Assembly: GCF_024227715.1 (NCBI RefSeq) | Contig: NZ_CP100448.1 | Location: forward strand, 2,811,655 to 2,875,654 | Direction: 5' to 3' | Origin: Halomarina litorea | GTDB lineage: Archaea; Halobacteriota; Halobacteria; Halobacteriales; Haloarculaceae | DNA: 64,000 nt | Shown: positions 25,231-34,686 of the stretch, in pieces | Layout: every line of letters starts with the position of its first letter | Numbering within the stretch: position 1 is the first letter of the stretch | The notes under the pieces: generated by a model | What the model saw: the letters and a program-made list of their open reading frames with translations, nothing else | The model's database searches: none | What the model was told of the DNA's origin: nothing | Position numbers and translations under genes: made by a program

Positions 25231-27318
25231 CTACTCGTCCCCGTCCTCGTCGTCCGCGTCCCCCGCGTCCCTCGCGTCGTCCTCGCCCACGCTCAGGCCG
25301 TCGTCGCCCCGGTCCAGCGCTCGGGGGACGTCGTGGTGGTCGGAGTAGCCGTCGAACCAGCGAATCGTGCGCTCTAACCTGTCTACGACGTGCGCCGGTT
25401 CGCCCGACCGGGAGAGTTCGTGGCCCTCGCGGGGGTAGCGCACGAGGCGGGTGTCGACGCCCTGCTTTCTGAGGAAGAGGTAGAGCATCTCGCCGTTGTT
25501 GACGGGCACGCGGAAGTCCTCGTCGGCGTGCATCACCAGGGTGGGGGTGGTGACGTCCTCGACGTAGGCGACGGGCGAGTGCTCCCAGAGGAACTCGGGG
25601 TCCTCCCACGGCGTCGTCCCGAAGTCCATCTCGACGAGTTTGAACGCGTCCGTCGACCCGTAGAACGACGAGAGGTCGTAGACGCCCCGCTGGGCCACCG
25701 CGCCCGCGAACCGGTCGGTGTGGCCGACCAGCCACGCCGTCATGTAGCCGCCGAACGAGCCCCCGGTGACGAACTGGTTCTCCTCGTCGACGTACTCCCG
25801 CCCGGCCACGAGGTCCGCGCCCGCGAGGACGTCCGTCGCGGTCACGTCGCCCCAGTCGCGTTCGATGGCCATCGCGTGGTCCTCGCCGTAGCCCGTCGAC
25901 CCGCGCGGGTTACACCAGAAGACGACGTAGCCGCGCGCCGCCAGCAACTGGAACTCGTGCCACATCGTCCCCGACGTGCTCCACATGACGTGCGGGCCGC
26001 CGTGTATCTCGACGGCGAGGGGGTACTGCTCGTCGTCGCCCTCGTCGAAGTCCGGGGGTGTCAGCACCCACCCCTGAATCTCGGTTCCTCCCTCACCGGA
26101 CTGCGTCCGGTTGCTCGACGAGCTCTGCTCGTCGTAGGACTCGAACCACACCTCCTCCGGTTCGCCGACGTGGCGGTCGCCGAGGAGGTCGGCGTTGACC
26201 GCGGTGAGTCGCGTCACCTCCCCGTTCTCGGCGAAGAACACGTCGCCGGGGTGGTCCCACTCGCTCCGGATGAACGCGACGCGACTCTCGCGGACCGAGA
26301 GGCCGGAGAGTTCACCGCCCCCGACGACGCGTTCGGGGGAAGCGTCGAGACCGGCCCGCCGGAGGACCACCTCTCCCTCGTCGGGCGTGAGGAAGTACAG
26401 CGACCGGCCGTCCCACCGGAAGCCGCCGGGGACGACGGTCCGGTCGAGGTCGGCGGTGAGCACCGTCTCGTCGCCCGTCCCCCGGTCGAGGGCGACGAGG
26501 TCCGTCTGGCGCATCGCGGCCTTCTCCTCGAGGGTGCGGGGGTAGGCCAGCAGGCCGTCCCCGGTGGCGGCGAGGCCGCCGATCCAGCCCGTCGTCTCTG
26601 CCACCGTCTCGGCCTCGCCGGATTCGAGCGAGAGGGCGTCGACGTCGTAGCGGATGGTGTCGTCGGGTTCCGGGTCGCGGTTGACGGCGTAGTAGAGCGT
26701 CTCCCCGTCGCCGAACTCAGGGACGAGGAAGTCCCGGTCGCCGTCGGTGTGGCGGGTCACCTCGTCCGCCTCGCCCCCGAGCGAGACGGTGTAGACGTGA
26801 CTGCGCGTGCCGTCGAGGTAGGCCGCCCCCGCGCGGTACACCATCCGGTCGACGACGCGCGGGTCGGGCGTCTCGCGTTCGTACTCCTCGTCGCCCTCGG
26901 TGTCGAGGCCCTCCTCGCGTTCGGCTTCGGTGGTGCGCTGACAGAAGGCGATTCGGTCGCCGTCGGGCGACCAGACGAGGTTCGAGACGCCGCCGACCAC
27001 GTCCGTCACCTGCCGTGCCTCGCCGCCGTCGGTGGGCAGGACCCACAGTTGCGGGGCGTCCGCGTCCCCGCGGACGCTGGTGAACGCGAGGCGGTCGCCG
27101 GAGGGACTCCAGCGCGGTTCGGCGTCGCGCCCCTCGCGTGCCGTGAACGAGCGGGCCTCGCCCTCCCCGTCGGCGTCGACGACGTAGACGGTGGACTCGT
27201 ACTCCTCGTCGCCGTCGGGGACCGTCCGGACGAAGGCGACGCGGGTGCCGTCCGGGGAGAGCCGTGGGTCGCTCACCTTCGCGACGTCGTGGAAGTCGGA
27301 CGCGTCGATGGACTGCAT
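25231..27318 (-). CDS. S9-family serine peptidase (prolyl oligopeptidase / acylaminoacyl-peptidase type)
   Basis: Protein of 695 residues without a signal peptide. An N-terminal beta-propeller (repeated SPDG/SPSG units such as DPRLSPDGTRVAFVRTV, EPRWSPSGDRLAF, NLVWSPDGDRIAF) covers the alpha/beta hydrolase domain at ~430-650. The nucleophile is S521 in FVTGGSFGGYMTA, with acid and His in VMHADEDFRVPVNNG and YPREGHELSRSG. It would remove small acyl-peptide or dipeptide units from oligopeptides in the cytoplasm. Between propeller and catalytic domain, DNA with two perfect palindromes (26095-26134) encodes a polar insert near SSSSNRTQSGEGG. The C-terminal ~50 residues are very acidic. The ATG gives MQSIDASDFHDVAKVSDPR. 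Confidence 0.9.
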   Translation of the reverse strand: MQSIDASDFHDVAKVSDPRLSPDGTRVAFVRTVPDGDEEYESTVYVVDADGEGEARSFTAREGRDAEPRWSPSGDRLAFTSVRGDADAPQLWVLPTDGGEARQVTDVVGGVSNLVWSPDGDRIAFCQRTTEAEREEGLDTEGDEEYERETPDPRVVDRMVYRAGAAYLDGTRSHVYTVSLGGEADEVTRHTDGDRDFLVPEFGDGETLYYAVNRDPEPDDTIRYDVDALSLESGEAETVAETTGWIGGLAATGDGLLAYPRTLEEKAAMRQTDLVALDRGTGDETVLTADLDRTVVPGGFRWDGRSLYFLTPDEGEVVLRRAGLDASPERVVGGGELSGLSVRESRVAFIRSEWDHPGDVFFAENGEVTRLTAVNADLLGDRHVGEPEEVWFESYDEQSSSSNRTQSGEGGTEIQGWVLTPPDFDEGDDEQYPLAVEIHGGPHVMWSTSGTMWHEFQLLAARGYVVFWCNPRGSTGYGEDHAMAIERDWGDVTATDVLAGADLVAGREYVDEENQFVTGGSFGGYMTAWLVGHTDRFAGAVAQRGVYDLSSFYGSTDAFKLVEMDFGTTPWEDPEFLWEHSPVAYVEDVTTPTLVMHADEDFRVPVNNGEMLYLFLRKQGVDTRLVRYPREGHELSRSGEPAHVVDRLERTIRWFDGYSDHHDVPRALDRGDDGLSVGEDDARDAGDADDEDGDE
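26095..26134. repeat. Pair of perfect palindromes inside the S9 peptidase gene
   Basis: The first is ACCGGAC-TGC-GTCCGGT (26095-26111), with 7-base arms and a 3-base loop. Four bases later comes CGACGAGC-TCT-GCTCGTCG (26116-26134), with 8-base arms and a 3-base loop. They encode the Ser/Asn/Gln-rich insert of the S9 peptidase without breaking the frame. Compact palindromes with this look are usually intergenic in haloarchaea. Confidence 0.8.
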
Positions 27319-27414
27319 ACCCGTACCCCGGAGACGTGCCGACGTAGCTCTGTGCATCGGGCGGGCGACACGGCGATGCGGAAGCCTCAAGCGAGTGGCC
27401 AGAGACTCGGAACC

Positions 27415-29304
27415 ATGACCGACTCGGTTCGTGCCCTGGTCCGCGGACCAGTCGCAGACGCGCTCTGGGACCTGCTCGAACGGGAACACGGCGTTCGCCT
27501 GACGACGGAACCGGACGACCCGGTCGACTGCGTCGTCGCGTCCGCACCGGTGGCGACGGGCGATCCGACCCAGTTCGAGGACGTCCCCCTGATCGTCCTC
27601 CACGAGGACGGACGGGCGGCCGCGGCGGCCCTCGACGCCGGTGCGGACCGCTGTGTCCACCTGAGCGGGGACCACGAGGCGGACGCGGCGCACCTCGCCG
27701 CCACCGTCCGTCACGAACTGGAGACGGACGCCGCGCGCAGCGAGTACGAGAGCCTCCTGCAGGAGTCACTCGACGCCCTCGCGGACGTCTTCTTCCTGTT
27801 CGACACGGAGATGCGCTTTCTCGCGTGGAACGAGACGCTCACCGAGGTGACGGGCTACACCGACGAGGAGGTGGCCAGCATGGAGCCACTGGAGTTCATC
27901 GCCGACGAGGACACCGAACCCATCATGACGGCCATCGCCCGGGCACTCGAGGAGGGGCGGGCGACGGAGACGGCGTTCCTCGAGACCAGCGACGGCCAGC
28001 GCATCCGCTACGAGTTCACGGGCACGGCGCTGACGGACGACGACGGCGAACTGCTCGGCATCTGTGGCATCGGTCGCGACATCACCGAGCGCCACCACCG
28101 CGAGCAGAAACTCGAACGGCAGGCCGAGCGACTGCGGACGCTCAACCGCATCAACGAGGTCATCCGCAACGTGAACCGCGACCTCGTCCGCGCCTCGACG
28201 CGAGAGGAGATCGAGCGGGCCGTCGTCGAACGACTGGGCGGCGAGGAGCCCTACCGCTTCGCGTGGCTGGGCGAGTACGACACGACCACGGGTCGCGTCG
28301 TCCCGCGGGTCAGCGCCGGGGCCGGGGAGGCCTACCTCGACGCCCGCGAGGAGTTGACCTTCGAAGACGGTGACACGACCGCCGAGACGGCACTGGAGAC
28401 GCGCGAGGTTCAGATCGCGGAGTACATCGCGGACCGGCCGGGGGTCGACGCCTGGCGGGAGGCGGCGCTGGAGGCGGGCTACGAGTCGGCGGCGGCCATT
28501 CCCCTCGTTTACCGCGACGTGACCTACGGCGTCGTCTGCGCCTACGCCCCCCGCGAGGACGCCTTCGACCAGACGGAGCGGGACGTCCTGCGGGAACTCG
28601 GGGAGACCATCGCCTACGCCATCAGCGCGGCCGAGCGACGCCGGGCGCTTCTCGCGGACACCGTCGTCGAACTGGAGTTCCGCCTGAACGACCGGTCGCA
28701 GTTCCCCGTCGCCGCGTCGCTGGCGGGCGCGACCGTCGAGTTCACGGGGGCCGTTCCCGGCGACGACGGCGGCCTCATCCGGTTCTATCGGGTCGAGGGG
28801 ACCGCCCCGTCGACCGTCCTCGAGGAGACCGAGGTGGACGGAACCGTCGTCAGGGAGTCGGGGGACGCCGGCGTCGTCCGCGTCTCGGCCGACGAGGGAC
28901 TGGGCGAGGTGCTGGCGGACTTCGGTGGGGCCATCCGCTCCGTCGAGGCCGACGACGGCGAGGCCCGCGTCCGCGCCACGTTCCCGCCGGGGACGGACGT
29001 TCGACGGGTCGTCGAGGTCGTCCAGGACTTCTCGACGGGGGCGGAACTCGTCGCGCGCCGCGAACGCGAACGCGCCGACGCCGGTCGGAACGGGCACGAC
29101 GCCACCCAGGCGCTGACCGACCGCCAGCGGACCGTGCTGACGACGGCGTACCTCTCGGGGTTCTTCGACGCCCCGCGGGCGAATACGGGCGCGGACATCG
29201 CCGAGATGCTCGACATCTCGACGCCGACGTTCCACGAGCACATCAGAATCGCCGAGCGGAAACTCGTCGAGGCGTTCCTCGATCCCCGACCTGACGCGGA
29301 GTGA
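27415..29304 (+). CDS. Bat-like regulator: receiver-like, PAS, GAF and HTH-10 domains
   Basis: Protein of 629 residues. About 1-105 is a receiver-like domain (LIVLHEDGRAAAAALDAGADRCVHLS), without a clear phosphorylation Asp pocket. A PAS domain covers ~125-225 (DVFFLFDTEMRFLAWNETLT ... GICGIGRDITER). A GAF domain covers ~255-415. A bacterio-opsin-activator-like region follows, and the C-terminal HTH-10 motif is at about 575-625 (ALTDRQRTVLTTAYLSGFF ... TGADIAEMLDISTPTFHEH). Such proteins sense redox, light or small molecules and activate transcription. Targets are unknown. It is divergent from the S9 peptidase gene, 96 bases away. Confidence 0.9.
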   Translation: MTDSVRALVRGPVADALWDLLEREHGVRLTTEPDDPVDCVVASAPVATGDPTQFEDVPLIVLHEDGRAAAAALDAGADRCVHLSGDHEADAAHLAATVRHELETDAARSEYESLLQESLDALADVFFLFDTEMRFLAWNETLTEVTGYTDEEVASMEPLEFIADEDTEPIMTAIARALEEGRATETAFLETSDGQRIRYEFTGTALTDDDGELLGICGIGRDITERHHREQKLERQAERLRTLNRINEVIRNVNRDLVRASTREEIERAVVERLGGEEPYRFAWLGEYDTTTGRVVPRVSAGAGEAYLDAREELTFEDGDTTAETALETREVQIAEYIADRPGVDAWREAALEAGYESAAAIPLVYRDVTYGVVCAYAPREDAFDQTERDVLRELGETIAYAISAAERRRALLADTVVELEFRLNDRSQFPVAASLAGATVEFTGAVPGDDGGLIRFYRVEGTAPSTVLEETEVDGTVVRESGDAGVVRVSADEGLGEVLADFGGAIRSVEADDGEARVRATFPPGTDVRRVVEVVQDFSTGAELVARRERERADAGRNGHDATQALTDRQRTVLTTAYLSGFFDAPRANTGADIAEMLDISTPTFHEHIRIAERKLVEAFLDPRPDAE

Positions 29305-29338
29305 GACGGTCACCCACACCCGAACAGTGAGGGGGGAG

Positions 29339-29370
29339 TTTTAATTCAATATGTTCAAGAGCTATAATTA
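29339..29370 (+). promoter_or_regulatory. AT-rich promoter region of the subtilisin gene
   Basis: A TTTTAATTCAATAT stretch and a second AATTAA stand out from GC-rich flanks. TTTTAA lies 33 bases and CAATAT about 26 bases before the ATG, so a leaderless transcript is likely; which box is used cannot be decided. Confidence 0.55.
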
Positions 29371-29374
29371 ACCC

Positions 29375-30823
29375 ATGGAGGGACATCACACGGAAGACGG
29401 TGACACGGGGGGACAGTCGCGCCGTTCTGTGCTGAAGACGACGGGCGCACTCGGCGTGGGGGCGCTCCTGCCCGCCGCGACGGGCACGGCGAGCGCGGAC
29501 GACGACGGTCTCGGCGTCGTCGGCGACCTCCTCGACACGGCGACGGACGCCACACAGGAGACGCTCGTGGTCTTCGAGTCGAACGGGGCAGTGAGCGAAC
29601 TCGGCGAACTCGACCTCGCGGAGGGCTACCTCGCCTTCGAGGTGCTCCCGGTCGGCTACGCGCTCCTGACCGGCCCGCAGGTCGAGGAGGTGGCCTCGTG
29701 GGACTCGGTGCGCTACGTCGAGAAGAACCGCGACCTCGACTGGCACAACGACGACGCACAGGAGGTCACGAAGGTCTCACAGGTCCAGTCGAACCTCGGG
29801 TACACCGGCTCCGCGGCACACACCGCCGTCGTCGACTCGGGTGTGGACGGCGACCACCCGGACCTCGGCGCGGTGGCGAACAACTACCAGTGGGCCGGCA
29901 ACCCGCTCGGGGAACCCACGCTGTGGCTCCCCGTCGGCGGCCTCGACTCGGACGAAATCGGCCACGGCACCCACTGCTCCGGCACCATCGCCGGCGATGG
30001 CACCGCGAGCGACGGCCAGTACGAGGGGATGGCCCCCGACGCCACCCTCACCGTCTACTCCTCGGGGGCGGCCATCTCCATCCTGAAGGCCGCCGCCGCG
30101 TTCGACCACCTCCTCGCGAACCACGCCGACGACGTGCAGGTCGTCTCGAACTCCTACGGCTCCGCGAGCGCGGACGACTACAACCCCGACGGGACGCTCC
30201 AGACGGCGACGTGGGAGACGTTCGAGGCGGACGTCCTGCCCGTCTTCTCGGCCGGGAACAGCGGTCCCGGCACCGACACGCTCAACGACTACGCGAAGGC
30301 CCCGCACGTGCTCTCGGTCGCCGCGACGAAGGACGACAGGACCGTGACGGACTTCTCCTCGCGCGGCCGCGCCGCCTCGACGGGCGCAAACTACGACCGG
30401 AAGACGGCGCTCGACAACCTCCGGGCGTACTACGACTCCGGGAGCACCTCGGGTCCCGTCGGCCTCTACCGCAACGGCGTCGGCGCGCCCGGCAACGCCG
30501 TGATGAGCACGATGTCGCCCGCCGACCCGCTACAGGATGGCGACACGAACCTCTACTATGCCGCCATCTCGGGCACGTCGATGTCCTGCCCGGTCACCAG
30601 CGGGTCGGCCACGCTGGTCGTCGACGCCTACACGCAGACACAGGGGAGCGAACCGGCCCCCATCGACGTGCTCAACACCGTCGAGGCGACGGCCTACGAG
30701 GCCCACGAGGGCTACACCCCCGCGAACGTGGGTGCCGGCTTCGTCGACGCGCTGGCGGCCGTGACCCGCGCCGAGAACGGCAACCTCGCCGGCTTCGGCG
30801 ACGTGACCCTGACCCAGCCGTAG
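29375..30823 (+). CDS. Tat-exported S8 (subtilisin-like) serine protease, halolysin-type
   Basis: Protein of 482 residues. The signal SRRSVLKTTGALGVGALL is a twin-arginine signal (RR at 16-17), fitting folded export in high salt. A propeptide-like inhibitor I9 region occupies ~55-120 (LVVFESNGAVSELGELDLAEGYLAFEV). The catalytic triad is D154 in VVDSGVDGDHPD, H197 in GHGTHCSGT and S402 in SGTSMSCPVTSG. The oxyanion Asn is probably in FSAGNSGPGT. It ends soon after the peptidase domain, so it lacks the C-terminal extension found in many halolysins. It is probably an extracellular protease. Confidence 0.92.
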   Translation: MEGHHTEDGDTGGQSRRSVLKTTGALGVGALLPAATGTASADDDGLGVVGDLLDTATDATQETLVVFESNGAVSELGELDLAEGYLAFEVLPVGYALLTGPQVEEVASWDSVRYVEKNRDLDWHNDDAQEVTKVSQVQSNLGYTGSAAHTAVVDSGVDGDHPDLGAVANNYQWAGNPLGEPTLWLPVGGLDSDEIGHGTHCSGTIAGDGTASDGQYEGMAPDATLTVYSSGAAISILKAAAAFDHLLANHADDVQVVSNSYGSASADDYNPDGTLQTATWETFEADVLPVFSAGNSGPGTDTLNDYAKAPHVLSVAATKDDRTVTDFSSRGRAASTGANYDRKTALDNLRAYYDSGSTSGPVGLYRNGVGAPGNAVMSTMSPADPLQDGDTNLYYAAISGTSMSCPVTSGSATLVVDAYTQTQGSEPAPIDVLNTVEATAYEAHEGYTPANVGAGFVDALAAVTRAENGNLAGFGDVTLTQP

Positions 30824-30879
30824 CGCCGTCCGGCACCCCCGACGGGGAGACTGGGCGGGGAGACACCGTGAGCAAAGCC

Positions 30880-30883
30880 TTTA
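30880..30883 (+). promoter_or_regulatory. TATA-like box of srp54
   Basis: GCCTTTACC, core TTTA, is 28 bases before the srp54 ATG. It is the only AT-rich element in the short gap after the protease gene. Confidence 0.5.
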
Positions 30884-30909
30884 CCGACTCCATTGCGTAG
30901 CCCCCGCCA

Positions 30910-32307
30910 ATGGTACTCGACAATCTCGGCAGTTCCCTCCGCGGCACCCTGGACAAGTTGTCCGGGAAGTCCCGCCTGAGCGAGGAGGACGTCGAGGAGG
31001 TGGTCAAGGAGATCCAGCGGTCGCTCATCCAGGCCGACGTGGACATCAGCCTCGTGATGGACCTCTCGGACTCCATCAAGCAACGCGCACTCGACGAGGA
31101 CCCCCCGGCGAGTACGAGCGCGCGGGACCACGTCCTGCGCATCGTCTACGAGGAGATGGTCGCCCTCGTCGGCGACTCCACCGAACTCCCCCTCGAACCG
31201 CAGACCATCCTGCTGGCCGGTCTACAGGGGTCGGGGAAGACCACGAGCGCCGCCAAGATGGCGTGGTGGTTCTCGAAGAAGGGCCTCCGCCCCGCCGTCA
31301 TCCAGACCGACACCTTCCGGCCCGGCGCCTACGAGCAGTCCCGCCAGATGTGCGAACGCGCCGAGGTGGAGTTCTACGGCGACCCCGACGAGGAGGATCC
31401 GGTCGAAATCGCCCGCGCGGGCTTCGAGGCCACCGAGGACGCCGACGTGCGCATCGTCGACACCTCCGGGCGCTCCGGTCTGAACGAGGAACTCATCGAG
31501 GAACTGAAGGAGATCGAGGGGTTCGCGAACCCCGACCGCAACCTGCTGGTCCTCGACGCGGCAATCGGGCAGGGGGCGAAAGACCAGGCCCGCGCGTTCG
31601 GCGACGCGGTGGGCATCGACGGCGTGGTCATCACCAAACTCGACGGGACGGCGAAAGGTGGGGGTGCGCTCGCCGCCGTCAACGAGACGGACTCGACCAT
31701 CGCCTTCCTCGGGACGGGCGAGACCGTCTCGGACATCGAGCGCTTCGAACCGAACGGCTTCATCTCCCGGCTGCTCGGGATGGGGGACCTGAAGCAACTC
31801 GCCGAACGCGTCGAACGCGCGATGCAGGAGACGGGCGGCGAGGACGAGTGGGACCCCGAGGACATGATGAAGGGGCAGTTCACTCTGCACGACATGCGCA
31901 AGCAGATGCAGGCGATGAACAACATGGGGCCCCTCGATCAGGTCCTCGACATGATTCCGGGCATCGGCGGCGGCCTGATGGACCAGTTGCCCGACGACGC
32001 GATGGACGTCACGCAGGGCCGGATGCGCGACTTCGAGGTGGTGATGGACTCGATGACCGAAGAGGAGTTGCAGAACCCGAAGGTCGTCGGCAAGACGCGC
32101 GTCGAACGAATCGCCCGCGGGTCCGGCAAACCCGAGGAGCGCGTCCGCGAACTGCTCGAACAGCACAAGATGATGGAGCGGATGTTGAAGCAGTTCCAGG
32201 GGATGGGCGACGGCGACATGCAGCGCATGATGAAACGCATGGAACAGCAAGGCGGCGGTGGCGGGGGCGGGGGGATGGGTGGCATGGGCGGCGGCCCATT
32301 CGGGTAG
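30910..32307 (+). CDS. srp54: SRP54 (Ffh), signal recognition particle GTPase
   Basis: Protein of 465 residues. N domain [23 protein letters not shown] domain with P-loop [14 protein letters not shown], then [31 protein letters not shown] and [13 protein letters not shown]. The methionine-rich M domain ([19 protein letters not shown], then [10 protein letters not shown] ... [18 protein letters not shown]) binds signal peptides and 7S RNA. It ends in a Gly/Met-rich tail. It works with the FtsY receptor encoded 7 kb upstream. Confidence 0.97.
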   Translation: MVLDNLGSSLRGTLDKLSGKSRLSEEDVEEVVKEIQRSLIQADVDISLVMDLSDSIKQRALDEDPPASTSARDHVLRIVYEEMVALVGDSTELPLEPQTILLAGLQGSGKTTSAAKMAWWFSKKGLRPAVIQTDTFRPGAYEQSRQMCERAEVEFYGDPDEEDPVEIARAGFEATEDADVRIVDTSGRSGLNEELIEELKEIEGFANPDRNLLVLDAAIGQGAKDQARAFGDAVGIDGVVITKLDGTAKGGGALAAVNETDSTIAFLGTGETVSDIERFEPNGFISRLLGMGDLKQLAERVERAMQETGGEDEWDPEDMMKGQFTLHDMRKQMQAMNNMGPLDQVLDMIPGIGGGLMDQLPDDAMDVTQGRMRDFEVVMDSMTEEELQNPKVVGKTRVERIARGSGKPEERVRELLEQHKMMERMLKQFQGMGDGDMQRMMKRMEQQGGGGGGGGMGGMGGGPFG

Positions 32308-32353
32308 TCCACCCGCCACTCTCCCGACAGCGACTTCGCTCGTTTCGACCGTT

Positions 32354-33991
32354 CTAGTCGTTCTCTCCCTCCAGAAGCCGGTACCGCTGGACCTTCCCGG
32401 TCGCCGTCGTCGGGAGTTCCGCGAGGAACTCGACCTCGCGGGGGTAGGCGTGTCGGGCCAGTCGCTCCTTGACGTGTGACTGCAGGTCAGAGGCGGCCCG
32501 ATCGGGGTCCTCGTGCCGGTCGGTCGGGACGACGAACGCCTTCACTCGCTGGCCGCGCTGGTCGTCCGGGACGCCGACGACGGCCGCCTCCGCGACGAGG
32601 GGGTGTTCCATGAGGCTGCTCTCCACCTCGAAGGGGCCGATTCGGTAGCCAGAGGAGATGATGACGTCGTCGCTGCGCCCCTCGTACCAGTAGTAGCCGT
32701 CCTCGTCGCGCCGGGCGAGGTCGTCGGTCAGCAACCATCCGTCGTGGAACGTCTCCTCGCGCTTCCCGGGGAGCCGCCAGTAGTCGCTCATCAGCACCCA
32801 GTCACGGGGTTTCACCACCACCTCGCCGATTTCGTCCGTCCCGACCGGTTCCCGCGTCTCGGGGTCGAGGAGGTCCACCGTGTAGCCCGGACACGGACGG
32901 CCCATCGACCCCGGCCTGACGTCCACGTCGAGGCCGGCGTAGTTGTTGACGACCATCCCCGCCTCGGTGAGGCCGTACGTGTCGTGGATGGGCAGTCCGA
33001 GGTGGGACTCGAACCAGTTGTACACCTCCGGGTTCAGCGGTTCGCCGGCGCTGCTCAGCACCCGGAGGTCCTCGAAGGAGTGTCCGTCGAGGACCTCCTC
33101 CCCGGCGGCCATGATGCCGCGGTAGGCGCTCGGTGCGGCCCCGAGGACGGTGATTCCGTGTTCGTCGAGGACATCGACCCAGTGGGCCGCGTCGAACTGC
33201 CCGCCGTGGAGGACGCGCGTCGCACCGAGCATCATCGGGGCGAATCCGGTGGTGAACAGTCCGTAGGACCAACTCGGGTCCGCCGCACCCCAGACGACGT
33301 CGTCCGGCCCGACGTCCAGCGCGTACTTCGAGTGCGGGTAGAGGACCGGGAGTGCCCGGTGCGGGAGGACGACCCCCTTCGGGTCGCCCGTCGTCCCGGA
33401 GGTGTACTGCATCGTGGCGGGGTCGTCCATCGCGGTTCGAACGACGTCGAAGTCCATGGATTGCTCCTCGACGAGCGTGTCGTACGCGTGGTCGGTCGCC
33501 GGGTCCTCGCCGACGCCGACCGTCACGAGGCTCTCGGGGGCGTCGACGGCCGCGACGGTGTCCGTGTGGTCGGCGTGGACGACGAGCAGTTCCGGGTCGC
33601 AGTCGGTGAGACGGAACTCGACCGCCCGGTCCTCGAAGGCGGTGAACAGGGGGACGTGCATCGCCCCCGTCTTCCAGATGCCGAGCACCGTGACGATGGT
33701 CTCCGGTATCTTCGGGAGCAGTGTCGCCACCCGGTCGCCCCGTTCGACGCCGAGGTCGGTCAGCGCGTTCGCGACCCGGTTCGAGGCGTCGCGCAGGTTG
33801 GCGAAGGTGTACTCCGTCGCCTCGCCGTCCTCGGACACCCAGACGAACCCGAGGTCACCCGACCCGGCGTGCCGGTCGCAGGCCTCGTGGGAGATGTTCA
33901 GTTCGTCGGGAGCGTCCCAGTCGAACGTGTCGAGGACCGCCTCCCAGTCGAACGCCTCGAACACCGCCTCGTAGTCGTCCGTCGGCGACAT
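32354..33991 (-). CDS. AMP-dependent acyl-CoA synthetase
   Basis: Protein of 545 residues in the ANL superfamily. The ATP loop is MQYTSGTTGDPKGVVLPH, the second motif is DTYGLTEAG, and DGWLLTDDLARRDEDGYYWYEGRSDD is the hinge region. The catalytic Lys is in TGKVQRYRLLE. These residues adenylate a carboxylic acid and then make the CoA thioester. The best resemblance is to medium-chain acyl-CoA synthetases; the true acid is unknown. The start MSPTDDYEAVFEAFDWEAVL is preferred over an ATG 57 bases upstream, as the upstream extension is Cys-containing and unlike the family. It is convergent with srp54. Confidence 0.88.
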   Translation of the reverse strand: MSPTDDYEAVFEAFDWEAVLDTFDWDAPDELNISHEACDRHAGSGDLGFVWVSEDGEATEYTFANLRDASNRVANALTDLGVERGDRVATLLPKIPETIVTVLGIWKTGAMHVPLFTAFEDRAVEFRLTDCDPELLVVHADHTDTVAAVDAPESLVTVGVGEDPATDHAYDTLVEEQSMDFDVVRTAMDDPATMQYTSGTTGDPKGVVLPHRALPVLYPHSKYALDVGPDDVVWGAADPSWSYGLFTTGFAPMMLGATRVLHGGQFDAAHWVDVLDEHGITVLGAAPSAYRGIMAAGEEVLDGHSFEDLRVLSSAGEPLNPEVYNWFESHLGLPIHDTYGLTEAGMVVNNYAGLDVDVRPGSMGRPCPGYTVDLLDPETREPVGTDEIGEVVVKPRDWVLMSDYWRLPGKREETFHDGWLLTDDLARRDEDGYYWYEGRSDDVIISSGYRIGPFEVESSLMEHPLVAEAAVVGVPDDQRGQRVKAFVVPTDRHEDPDRAASDLQSHVKERLARHAYPREVEFLAELPTTATGKVQRYRLLEGEND

Positions 33992-34110
33992 GGCTACGGC
34001 GTCGTTCGGTAGCACGTGACATAAACACGCCCCTGACAGCGTCGCCACCCCCCGAACCGTCCCGCCCCCGCCGACCGGTTTTATCAGTCCGGCCCGCTTT
34101 CTCCCGCCCG

Positions 34111-34686
34111 ATGACCGTCCGCGAGGTGGCCCGCGACGCCTACCGCGAGGGAGTGCCGGCGCTGCTCGGCAGCGCGGTCGGCGGCCTGCTCGCGGGGGTG
34201 GTCCTCAGCGGGATGCGCGCGGAGTTCGAAGCCGTCCCCGGTCTGTTGGTTCTCGTCCCGGCACTGCTCGCGACCCGCGGGAACGTCTACGGTTCCCTCG
34301 GCGCGCGGGTCGCCACCGCACTCCATCAGGGTATCATCGAGCCCTCGCTGCGCGAACGCGACGAACGCCTCGGAGCGGCCGTCGCCGCCGCCATCGGGAA
34401 CGGACTGCTGGCGAGCGCCTTCGCCGCCGTCCTGGCGTTCCTCGCCCTGCGGGTCCTCGGCGGGAACCCAGCGCCGCTGTGGATGTTGGTGAGCATCGCG
34501 CTGGTGGCCGGCGTCCTCTCGGGAGTCGTCCTCTCGTTCGTGGTACTGGCCGTCGTCTTCGCGGGCTACCGCCACGGCTACAACCCCGACACGCTCGTCG
34601 GGCCCGTCGTCACGACCGCGGGTGACGTCTTCGGCGTCGCGTTCCTCCTGCTCGCCGTCCGCGTCGTCCTCGGGGTGGCCGGATGA
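34111..34686 (+). CDS. MgtE/SLC41-type divalent cation transporter, half subunit 1
   Basis: Protein of 191 residues with about five membrane segments. It contains the integral membrane core of MgtE: LVPALLATRGNVYGSLGARV and GPVVTTAGDVFGVAFLL are the paired signatures that line the Mg2+ path. The cytosolic N and CBS domains of bacterial MgtE are absent. The next gene, overlapping by four bases, encodes a second, diverged copy, so a heterodimer is likely. TTTTAT 34079-34084 is a probable TATA element about 30 bases upstream. Confidence 0.82.
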   Translation: MTVREVARDAYREGVPALLGSAVGGLLAGVVLSGMRAEFEAVPGLLVLVPALLATRGNVYGSLGARVATALHQGIIEPSLRERDERLGAAVAAAIGNGLLASAFAAVLAFLALRVLGGNPAPLWMLVSIALVAGVLSGVVLSFVVLAVVFAGYRHGYNPDTLVGPVVTTAGDVFGVAFLLLAVRVVLGVAG

